This document shows positions 24,357-31,122 of a stretch of 64,000 nt of DNA, piece by piece. Made by a program: the position numbers and the translations under genes. The notes under the pieces were generated by a model. It was not told the origin of the DNA. It ran no database searches and saw nothing but the letters and a program-made list of their open reading frames with translations. Within the stretch, counting starts at the first letter, position 1; every line of letters begins with the position of its first letter. The DNA comes from Poindextera sp041691315 (GTDB lineage Bacteria; Pseudomonadota; Alphaproteobacteria; Caulobacterales; Caulobacteraceae), in the NCBI GenBank assembly GCA_041691315.1, contig JBEPUW010000011.1, positions 31,290 to 95,289 on the forward strand. The letters run 5' to 3'.

Positions 24357-24782
24357 ATGAACCGTACGATCCTGTTCGACAGTCCGTTCCTGCTCGGTTT
24401 CGAGCACACGCGTTCGCTGATCGAACGTGCGGCCAAGGCCGCCGCCGAAAGCTATCCGCCCTACAATGTGGAGGACGCCGGAGACGGCCGGCTCCGCATC
24501 AGCCTGGCGGTGGCGGGCTTTTCGCCGGACCAGCTGCATGTGGTGGTTGAGGACAACCAGCTCACGGTGGCCGGGCGCAAGGACGGCGAGACGAGAGACG
24601 CAGACGATCGCGCCTTTCTGCATCGCGGCATCGCCGCGCGCGGCTTCCTTAGAACCTTCGTCCTCGCCGACGGGCTTGAGGTCAGCGACGCGGTGCTGGA
24701 GCACGGTCTGCTCCACATCGATCTCGTGCTGCCAGAGCCCGCGAAAAGGACCAGGCGGATACCGATAAGGACGGCCGGCTGA
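24357..24782 (+). CDS. Small heat-shock protein (Hsp20/IbpA)
   Basis: ATP-independent holdase of 141 residues. It begins with IbpA-like MNRTILFDSPFLLGFEH, then the alpha-crystallin domain (about residues 38-130) with YNVEDAGDGRLRISLAVAGF, VVEDNQLTVAGRK, FLHRGIAARGF and VLEHGLLHIDLVLPEP. The C-terminal IPI motif needed for oligomerisation is present. It is followed 46 bp later by a DUF1150 gene, a conserved pair in alphaproteobacteria. A heat-shock-like promoter is seen upstream. The gene may equally be named ibpA or hspD. Confidence 0.93.
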   Translation: MNRTILFDSPFLLGFEHTRSLIERAAKAAAESYPPYNVEDAGDGRLRISLAVAGFSPDQLHVVVEDNQLTVAGRKDGETRDADDRAFLHRGIAARGFLRTFVLADGLEVSDAVLEHGLLHIDLVLPEPAKRTRRIPIRTAG

Positions 24783-24828
24783 ACCTTGCGGTCGTTCAAC
24801 GCGTTGAGTTTTTGAAAAGGAGGCGGTC

Positions 24829-25086
24829 ATGACGACGCCTGAATTCTCCACCGAAGCTTTCGCCGCTCTTGGCGCGCCCGATCTGGTCTATGTCCGGCCG
24901 ATCAAGGCCCGCGAAATTCTCGCCTCGACTCCGATCGAAGAGAGCAGGAGCTTCTCCATCGACCCCGACCAGATTCTCTATGCGGTCCACCGCGCCGACG
25001 GCGAACGCCTGGCGGTGATGGGCGACCGCGAATCCGCCGTCGCCGCCGCCCTGGCCAACGACCTCGCCCCGGTCTCGGTGCACTAA
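24829..25086 (+). CDS. DUF1150 protein
   Basis: An 85-residue alphaproteobacterial protein of unknown function. FAALGAPDLVYVRPIKAREI and SFSIDPDQILYAVHRADGER are family hallmarks, followed by LAVMGDRESAVAAALANDLAPVSVH. It begins after GGAGG and is probably co-transcribed with hsp20, which suggests a stress role. A terminator hairpin follows. Confidence 0.88.
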   Translation: MTTPEFSTEAFAALGAPDLVYVRPIKAREILASTPIEESRSFSIDPDQILYAVHRADGERLAVMGDRESAVAAALANDLAPVSVH

Positions 25087-25095
25087 AGACAACCT

Positions 25096-25117
25096 CTCCC
25101 AGAGGGAGCGATTTTTT
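25096..25117 (+). terminator. Rho-independent terminator after DUF1150
   Basis: CTCCC-AGA-GGGAG stem-loop followed by CG and six T residues, in the 29-bp gap between DUF1150 (plus) and ptsN (minus). The T-run is on the plus-strand side, so it ends the hsp20-DUF1150 transcript. It runs into the ptsN stop codon. Confidence 0.75.
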
Positions 25118-25583
25118 ACGCCGCCGACGGCCGCGCTTCTTGCGCGAGAAGGGCGTGGATGGCGTCGGGGGTGCGGGCCTGGCGCAGTTGCTGGCGTAGG
25201 TCCTTCTGGCGCAGCAGGCGCGCGACCCGGGCCAGGGCGCGCAGATGTTCGGAGCCGGCGTCCGCCGGCGCGAACAGCGCGAAGATCAGATCGACCGGCG
25301 CGCCGTCGATCGCATCGAAATCCACCGGGGCCTCAAGGCGCAGAAAGACGCCGCGCATGCGATCGAGCCCGGCCAGCCGCGCGTGCGGCACGGCGACGCC
25401 CGAGCCGACACCGGTCGAGCTGGTCTGTTCGCGGGCCAGCAGCGCGTCCAGCACCTCGCCGGCATCCAGGTTGAAGCGCCGCGCCGCCGTCTCCGCCAAC
25501 AGCGACAGGGCCTGGCGTTTGGTGTGCGCGGACAGCTTCGGCGTGATGGCCCGCCGGTCCAGCAAATCTTCGATAGTGATCAA
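25116..25583 (-). CDS. ptsN: PTS IIA-Ntr regulatory protein
   Basis: Nitrogen-related phosphotransfer protein that accepts phosphate from EI-Ntr/NPr and regulates potassium, nitrogen and stress functions. From a TTG start (LITIEDLLDRRAI) it has about 155 residues with the phosphorylated His in GSGVAVPHARL and PVDLIFALFAP, EHLRALARVARLL and a C-terminal ALLAQEARPSAA. An ATG at 25631 would add 16 residues not typical of the family. It ends the rpoN-hpf-ptsN cluster. In enteric bacteria PtsN affects KdpD, and a kdp system is present in this window. Confidence 0.93.
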   Translation of the reverse strand: MITIEDLLDRRAITPKLSAHTKRQALSLLAETAARRFNLDAGEVLDALLAREQTSSTGVGSGVAVPHARLAGLDRMRGVFLRLEAPVDFDAIDGAPVDLIFALFAPADAGSEHLRALARVARLLRQKDLRQQLRQARTPDAIHALLAQEARPSAA

Positions 25584-25670
25584 GACGCCCGCCCGTGGTG
25601 ACTGTACAAACCGAAACGCTTCGACCGCCAAAACGTCCGCAGCGGAAGTTTGCTCCCGACCCGTTCTTGG

Positions 25671-26291
25671 TCAGTCGCGCCCCTCGGCTTCGAGCGCGCT
25701 GGTGGTGCGCTCCGGATCGATCCAGCCGATGTTTCCGTCGGGCCGGCGATATACCACCGATAATCCGCCGTGGGCGGCGTTTCTAAACACGATTGTTTGA
25801 GATTCAGTCAGGTCCAGCTGCATCACCGCCATCGAAACGGTCATGCTGCGCAAGGGGGATTGGGTTTCGGCGATGATCATGGCGGCCGGAGGCCCGTGGC
25901 CTTCCGCCGCATCCCAGCCGTCCTCGTCCTCGGTGTCCTCCGGCGCGCGCAGCACATAGAGGGCCGCGGTCTCCGCCTGCTTGGCGTTGGCGGCCACCGA
26001 ATGGCTCTTCAGCCGCCGCTTGTAGCGCCGGATGCGGGTCTCGATCTTGTCCAGCGCGGTGCTGAAGGCGCCGTGGGCATCGGCCCCCAGCCCATGACTC
26101 TGCAGCTGCTGGCCCGAGGCCAGGGTGACGGCGCAATCGACCTTGAAGCTGTGGCCGTCGCGGCTGACCACCACCTCGGCGTCGCCGCCGCGGTCGAAAT
26201 ATTTGCCGATGCTGGAGAGGAGTTCGTCGGTGACCCGGGTCTTCAGGGATTCGCCGATAGCGACATGTTTGCCGGAGACTTGAACTTGCAT
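25671..26291 (-). CDS. hpf: Long-form ribosome hibernation promoting factor
   Basis: A 206-residue protein that dimerises 70S ribosomes in stationary phase. The N-terminal domain (1-100) reads MQVQVSGKHVAIGESLKTRV and KYFDRGGDAEVVVSRDGHSF; the C-terminal domain holds MQLDLTESQTIVFRNA and LSVVYRRPDGNIGWID, the dimerisation fold typical of the long form. It is 57 bp downstream of rpoN, conserved order in alphaproteobacteria. Confidence 0.95.
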   Translation of the reverse strand: MQVQVSGKHVAIGESLKTRVTDELLSSIGKYFDRGGDAEVVVSRDGHSFKVDCAVTLASGQQLQSHGLGADAHGAFSTALDKIETRIRRYKRRLKSHSVAANAKQAETAALYVLRAPEDTEDEDGWDAAEGHGPPAAMIIAETQSPLRSMTVSMAVMQLDLTESQTIVFRNAAHGGLSVVYRRPDGNIGWIDPERTTSALEAEGRD

Positions 26292-26348
26292 GAACGGCAG
26301 TCGAGACCCTGAGCCCAGGGGAAGTCAAGCGTAGCGGAGACCCTTAGG

Positions 26349-27881
26349 TCAGCACGCTTCCTTGAGCATCCGCCGCCGTTCCACCGAGGACGGGATGCGC
26401 ATGGCCTCGCGATACTTGGCCACGGTGCGGCGCGCGATGTCGACGCCGGTCTCGTTGAGGATTTCGACGATGCGATCGTCGGAGAGCACGGTCTCCGGCT
26501 CGACCTCGGACTCGATCAGCTGGCGGATCTTGTGGCGCACGCTTTCGGCCGAGTGGGCGGCGCCGCCGTCGCTGGACTGGATGGCGGCGGTGAAGAAGAA
26601 CTTCATCTCGAACACCCCGCGCGGGGTGGCGAGATACTTGTTCGAGGTCACCCGGCTGACGGTGGATTCGTGCATGCCGATCGCCTCGGCCACAGTTTTC
26701 AGGTTCAGCGGCCGCAGGTGCTCGACGCCGAACGCCAGAAAGCCGTCCTGCTGGCGCACGATCTCCGAGGCCACCTTCAATATGGTCTTGGCCCGCTGAT
26801 CCAGGCTGCGCACCAGCCAGTTGGCCGAGGCCAGGCAATCGGCGACAAAGGTCTTGTCGGCGTCCGTGCGCGCGCCGCCGGAGACGCGGGCGTGGTAGCG
26901 CTGGTCGACCAGCAGACGTGGCAGGGCGTCGGAGTTCAATTCCACGTGCCAGAGGCCGCCAAGGCTCTCGCGCACCATGGCGTCCGGCGTGATCGGGGCG
27001 GCTGGCTCGCCGCCGAAGGCCGCGCCTGGTCGCGGCGTCAGGGCGCGGAGTTCCGCCAACATCTCCCTTAAGTCTTCCTCATCGACGTCGCAGGCGCGGC
27101 GAAGACCGCTCATGTCGCGCTTGGCGAGCAGGTCCAGATTGTCCAAGAGCGCCGACATCGCCGGGTCGCAGCGGTCGCGCTCGATCAGCTGCAGGCGCAG
27201 GCACTCGGCCACGTCGCGGGCGAAGACGCCGGTGGGCTCGAAGCCCTGCAACCGGGTCAGCACGGCTTGCGCCTTCTCCGGCGCGCAACCGAGGCGCTCG
27301 GCCACCTCGTCCAGGTCCAGGCGCAGATAGCCGCCCTCGTCGACCCCGTCGATCAGCACCTGGGCGATCAGATAGTCGGGGCCTGAAAACCCGGCGACCG
27401 CCAGTTGGTCGGCCAGGTGTTCGCTGAGCGTCTTGGCGCGCTGGGCGCCGCCTTCCAGCGTCTGTTCCTCGCCGTCGAAGCCACCGCCGCGGCCGGCGCG
27501 CGACCAGTCGATGGCGCCGCCGGTCTGGTAGGTCTCCCCGCCGGAATCGGCGCCGTGGACATTCAGGCCCTCACCAGGCGACGTGTCGGCATAGAGGTCT
27601 GACGGCGCGGCATCCATGTCAGCGGCGGCGGCTGATTCCGTGATGCGATCGAGCGCGGTTTCGCCGATCTCGACCTCGCGTTCGGCGTGGGCGGGCGCGT
27701 CCGTCTCGCCGTCGGAATCGCGCTCGTCGCGCTGCAACAGCGGATTGCGCTCAAGCTCGCCCTCGACATAGGTCTCGAGCTCGACGCTGGACAGCTGCAG
27801 AAGCTTGATCGCCTGCTGCAGTTGCGGCGTGATGACGAGGCCCTGGCCTTGCCTCAACTCTAATCGGGGACTGAGCGCCAC
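26349..27881 (-). CDS. rpoN: RNA polymerase sigma-54 factor
   Basis: Alternative sigma factor for -24/-12 promoters that needs enhancer-binding ATPases. The 510-residue protein starts at GTG (VALSPRLELRQGQGLVITPQ) behind AGGAGGGCGC. Region I is visible as QLQQAIKLLQLSSVELETYV. An acidic region II is followed by the core-binding domain. The C-terminal HTH and RpoN box ARRTVAKYREAMRIPSS (about residues 485-501) are intact. Caulobacter relies on it for flagellin and stalk genes; the flagellin gene in this window has a matching promoter. A dispersed repeat separates it from lptB. Confidence 0.97.
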   Translation of the reverse strand: MALSPRLELRQGQGLVITPQLQQAIKLLQLSSVELETYVEGELERNPLLQRDERDSDGETDAPAHAEREVEIGETALDRITESAAAADMDAAPSDLYADTSPGEGLNVHGADSGGETYQTGGAIDWSRAGRGGGFDGEEQTLEGGAQRAKTLSEHLADQLAVAGFSGPDYLIAQVLIDGVDEGGYLRLDLDEVAERLGCAPEKAQAVLTRLQGFEPTGVFARDVAECLRLQLIERDRCDPAMSALLDNLDLLAKRDMSGLRRACDVDEEDLREMLAELRALTPRPGAAFGGEPAAPITPDAMVRESLGGLWHVELNSDALPRLLVDQRYHARVSGGARTDADKTFVADCLASANWLVRSLDQRAKTILKVASEIVRQQDGFLAFGVEHLRPLNLKTVAEAIGMHESTVSRVTSNKYLATPRGVFEMKFFFTAAIQSSDGGAAHSAESVRHKIRQLIESEVEPETVLSDDRIVEILNETGVDIARRTVAKYREAMRIPSSVERRRMLKEAC

Positions 27882-27999
27882 GCGCCCTCCTGGCCTGAAT
27901 CTTGCCTCAGACCTTAGGGCGGCCTTTGCCACCGACTGGTTAATGCCGGTCGGGAATAGGGCCAAAATTTGGCAGCCTGGACCGCGGCCGCACCCCTCC

Positions 28000-28128
28000 C
28001 CGTCATCGCCCGGTTTATCCGGGCGATCCATGAACGCCAACATGTCCGATGATCCTCGGCGGCTGCCGCCGCGCGAACTCTCACTCGCCCGTGTTCATGG
28101 GTGGCCCGAACAAGTCGGGCCATGACGG
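28000..28128. repeat. Dispersed mosaic intergenic repeat, copy 2
   Basis: Left module CCGTCATCGCCCGGTTTATC and CGGGCGATCCATGAACGCC, then about 55 bp of unrelated filler, then the right module GTGTTCATGGGTGGCCCGAA followed by CAAGTCGGGCCATGACGG. The right module is nearly identical to that of copy 1. It fills half of the 266-bp rpoN-lptB gap; the rest shows no gene. Confidence 0.85.
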
Positions 28129-28147
28129 TGGAGGTTTGGTCGGGAAT

Positions 28148-28903
28148 TCAGCTGAACCGGTCGCCGAGGTAGACGCGTCTCACTTCCGGGTCGGCGAGGA
28201 TCTCGTCGGGGGCGCCTTCGAACAGCACCTCGCCGGCGTGGATGATCGAGGCGCGGTCGATGATGTCGAGGGTCTCGCGCACATTGTGGTCGGTGATCAG
28301 GATGCCGATGCCGCGGCCCTTGAGGTAGGCGATCACCTCGCGGATGTCGGCCATGGCCAGCGGGTCGATGCCGGCGAAGGGCTCGTCCAGCAGCATGAAG
28401 TCAGGCTCGCTGGCCAGGGCGCGGGCGATCTCGACCCGGCGGCGCTCACCGCCGGAGAGCGAGACCGCCGGCGCCGCGCGCAGATGCTCGATGCGCAGCT
28501 CTTCCAAGAGGCCGTCGACCGTGACCCGGGCGCGCTTATCGCTGGGCTCGCGCATCTCGACCACGGCCATGATGTTTTCTTCCACCGTCATGCCACGGAA
28601 GATCGACGCCTCCTGCGGCAGGTAGCCCACCCCCATGCGGGCGCGCTGGTACATGGGCTGGGCGGTGATGTTCTCGCCGTCGAGCCAGATGGCGCCGTAG
28701 TCGACGCCGATCAGGCCGGTGATCATGTAGAAACAGGTGGTCTTGCCGGCGCCGTTCGGACCCAAGAGGCCGGCGACCTCGCCGCGCGCCAGCCGCAGGC
28801 TGACGTTCGAGACCACCTTGCGGCCGCGGAACGACTTGCCGATCGCATCGGCGAACAGCCCGGTTCCGGCCGTGGCCGAATGTTTGATGGTCTCAAGCTT
28901 CAT
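28148..28903 (-). CDS. lptB: LPS export ABC transporter ATP-binding protein
   Basis: Cytoplasmic ATPase that powers lipopolysaccharide extraction with LptFG. The 251 residues contain Walker A GPNGAGKTTCFYMITG, the Q-loop region GVGYLPQEASIFR, the signature SLSGGERRRVEIARAL, Walker B FMLLDEPFAGIDP and the H-loop ILITDHNVRETLDI. It follows lptA by 28 bp on the same strand. lptF and lptG are not in the window. Confidence 0.96.
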   Translation of the reverse strand: MKLETIKHSATAGTGLFADAIGKSFRGRKVVSNVSLRLARGEVAGLLGPNGAGKTTCFYMITGLIGVDYGAIWLDGENITAQPMYQRARMGVGYLPQEASIFRGMTVEENIMAVVEMREPSDKRARVTVDGLLEELRIEHLRAAPAVSLSGGERRRVEIARALASEPDFMLLDEPFAGIDPLAMADIREVIAYLKGRGIGILITDHNVRETLDIIDRASIIHAGEVLFEGAPDEILADPEVRRVYLGDRFS

Positions 28904-28931
28904 CGCGACGCTTTCCGAGCCCAGGCGGTCG

Positions 28932-29507
28932 TCAAGGCTTGGTCGGCGCGGATTGGAACAGCCCGACGCCCTGGCTGCCGGGATAGAGCACCGAGCGGAC
29001 CCGGTTGGCCGCGCCGGCGCCCTTGGCGTTGGACTCCATGGTGGCGTGCTGGGTGTCGGTATTGATCACCAGCCGGTTGCCGACCACGACGTTCTTGCCC
29101 TGGCTGATCACCACGTCGCCGGTGAGTGTGATGGTCTTGGCGTCGGCCAGATAGACCGCGTCGTCGCCCTTCACCACCTCGCTTGGCGTCACGTAATAGA
29201 CCGAGCCGTGCGCCTCCATGCGATCCAGCGCGCCGCATTTGCTGGTAGGGCCGCCGCCCGGCGCGGTTTGGGCCTGGGCGGGGCCCGCCTTGGCGTAGAT
29301 GTTGAGCAGGTTGGTGCGCAGGCGGCTGGTGCCCTGCAAGGCCTCGACATTGCCGCGATAGATGGCCAGACACTGCTGCGGCTGGGCTTCCAGCTGGTCG
29401 GCGGTGACGTCGACGGGGCCGTTGGAGCCGGACGACAGCTGCGCGAAGGCTGGCGCGGCGGCCAGGCTGAACACCGACAAAACCACGGCCGTCCGCATCA
29501 TCGCCAT
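28932..29507 (-). CDS. lptA: LPS transport periplasmic protein
   Basis: Periplasmic bridge protein carrying LPS between inner and outer membranes. A 191-residue protein with a signal peptide (MAMMRTAVVLSVFSLAAAPA, cleavage near FAQLSSG), then the OstA/LptA beta-jellyroll with repeated strands: VDVTADQLEA, EAHGSVYYVTPSEVVKGDDA, VYLADAKTITLTGDVVISQG and NVVVGNRLVINTDTQHATME. It lies between lptC and lptB as usual. Confidence 0.92.
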   Translation of the reverse strand: MAMMRTAVVLSVFSLAAAPAFAQLSSGSNGPVDVTADQLEAQPQQCLAIYRGNVEALQGTSRLRTNLLNIYAKAGPAQAQTAPGGGPTSKCGALDRMEAHGSVYYVTPSEVVKGDDAVYLADAKTITLTGDVVISQGKNVVVGNRLVINTDTQHATMESNAKGAGAANRVRSVLYPGSQGVGLFQSAPTKP

Positions 29508-29545
29508 TCACATCCTTGAAGCTATCGGGGCCGCCAGCGCCTTAT

Positions 29546-30178
29546 CTAGTGCGCATTGAGCCGGGAGTGAACCTTGCCTTGGAAAACAAGCCGCCGGCCG
29601 CGGTCGTAGACGGCGTAGGAATCGGCGCGGATCGAGCCCATCGGGCCCTGGCCGACAATCTGGGACTTGCCGGCCACCGCGCCGTTCACCGTGTCGACGA
29701 TGGCCTGATCGGTGACAAAGGTATCGCCCTGGCTGTCGCGCACCGAGACATGGCCGTCGAGCAGCAGGATGCGATTGTCCTCGCGATAAACACCGTGGTC
29801 GGCCGAAAGCTGGGTCGGCTTCTGGCCGTCGGAATCCATGGCCAGGGCCGGCCGGGACAGGGTGATCTTCTGAACGTCGGTATTGTCGCGGGCGGCCTCC
29901 ATGGCGGTCAGCACATAGGCGTGGCCCTGGGCGTCGCGGCCCAGGAAGCGGGCATTGGTCATGTGGATGGAGCTGGGGGCGGGTCCTCGGCCCGCACCGC
30001 CGCTGAACAGACCGCCGAACAGCACCCAGCCGCCGAACCCGAGCGCGATGCCCAGAATGGCCAGCGGCAGCAGCCGGCGAAAGGCCGCGATCATCAGCGA
30101 ACGCCGCCGCCAGCGGCGCATGTCGCGGGCGCGCCGCTCCAGGCGAAGGGTTTCTGCCGGGGGCGCCTGGGCGGTCAT
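29546..30178 (-). CDS. lptC: LPS export inner-membrane protein LptC
   Basis: A 210-residue bitopic protein that receives LPS from LptB2FG and hands it to LptA. The N-terminal cytoplasmic part ends in a basic run, followed by one membrane helix (LLPLAILGIALGFGGWVLFG, about residues 55-74), then the beta-jellyroll periplasmic domain with MTNARFLGRDAQGHAYVLTA and ILLLDGHVSVRDSQGDTFVT. It starts 10 bp after the RNase D gene and is 38 bp ahead of lptA. Confidence 0.92.
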   Translation of the reverse strand: MTAQAPPAETLRLERRARDMRRWRRRSLMIAAFRRLLPLAILGIALGFGGWVLFGGLFSGGAGRGPAPSSIHMTNARFLGRDAQGHAYVLTAMEAARDNTDVQKITLSRPALAMDSDGQKPTQLSADHGVYREDNRILLLDGHVSVRDSQGDTFVTDQAIVDTVNGAVAGKSQIVGQGPMGSIRADSYAVYDRGRRLVFQGKVHSRLNAH

Positions 30179-30188
30179 GGGCGCACGG

Positions 30189-30803
30189 TCAGCTGTGGGC
30201 GAAGATGTCGACGTCTTCCCAGCCGGCCACGTCCAGCTTGGCGCGCCAGGGCAGGAAATCGAACGCGGCCTGGGCCAGCTGCATGCGGCCTTCGCGCACC
30301 AGCATGGCGTTCAGCTTGTCGCGTAGGCCGTGCAGATAGGCCACGTCGCTGGCCGCATAGGCCAGTTGTTCGGGGCTGAGCCCATCGGCGCCCCAGTCGG
30401 AGCTCTGCTGGGCTTTCGACATGTCCGCGCCCATCAGTTCGCGCACCACGTCCTTCAGCCCGTGCCGGTCGGTATAGGTGCGGGCGAGCTTCGACGCGAT
30501 CTTGGTGCAATAGACCGGGGCGGTGGTGACGCCCAGGTGCAGGGCGAACATGGCGATGTCGAAACGGCCGAAGTGGAAGAGCTTCAGGACGTCCGGATCG
30601 GCCAGCAGCCGCTTGAGGTTCGGCGCGTCATAGGCCGGCCGGTTGAAGCGGACGATATGGCTGTCGCCGTCGCCAGCGGAGAGTTGCGCCACGCACAGCG
30701 GGTCGCGTCCAAGGCGCAGGCCCATGGTCTCGGTGTCGATCGCCACAACCGGGCCGAGATCGAGCCCGTCGGGCAGGTCGCCATCGTGCTGATGGATCGT
30801 CAC
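30189..30803 (-). CDS. rnd: Ribonuclease D-like 3'-5' exonuclease (short form)
   Basis: A DEDDy exonuclease of 204 residues with VVAIDTETMGL (Asp/Glu), FHFGRFDIAMF (Asp) and YAASDVAYL (Tyr-x3-Asp). E. coli RNase D is longer because of C-terminal HRDC domains; this protein ends just after the exonuclease domain, as is common in alphaproteobacteria. It likely trims tRNA or other RNA 3' ends. It begins 24 bp from tRNA-Leu on the same strand, upstream of lptC-lptA. Confidence 0.9.
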   Translation of the reverse strand: MTIHQHDGDLPDGLDLGPVVAIDTETMGLRLGRDPLCVAQLSAGDGDSHIVRFNRPAYDAPNLKRLLADPDVLKLFHFGRFDIAMFALHLGVTTAPVYCTKIASKLARTYTDRHGLKDVVRELMGADMSKAQQSSDWGADGLSPEQLAYAASDVAYLHGLRDKLNAMLVREGRMQLAQAAFDFLPWRAKLDVAGWEDVDIFAHS

Positions 30804-30826
30804 GGGCTTCGCACCGCCTTTGGCGT

Positions 30827-30913
<87 letters not shown>

Positions 30914-30999
30914 CTAAAAGAAGGCCGGGACCGACTAGGGCCGAACCCGACGCCAGTCAAGGCGCGTGCACGAACCGCACACATAAGCTTGCGATCAAT

Positions 31000-31103
31000 C
31001 CGTCATGGCCCGACTTGTTCGGGCCACCCATGAACACCGTCTGGGGTCAGTGTTCATGGGTCCCCCGCATTCCGCGCTTCGCAGCTCCAGCGGGGGATGA
31101 CGG
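31000..31103. repeat. Dispersed mosaic intergenic repeat, copy 3
   Basis: Here the right module comes first and in reverse: CCGTCATGGCCCGACTTGTT, then CGGGCCACCCATGAACACCG. A second module follows, TGTTCATGGGTCCCCCGCAT and TCCAGCGGGGGATGACGG, the reverse of the left module seen at 61714. The order differs from copies 1 and 2, which shows that the two modules are separable. It fills the gap between tRNA-Leu and the polA end. Confidence 0.85.
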
Positions 31104-31122
31104 TTTGTTGCTGTGCGTTCTG

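Noticed and set aside
28932..29507. Alternative overlapping frame at lptA (28900-29511)
   Set aside because: The lptA frame has a signal peptide and OstA repeats; the other frame is Arg/Gly-rich shadow sequence.
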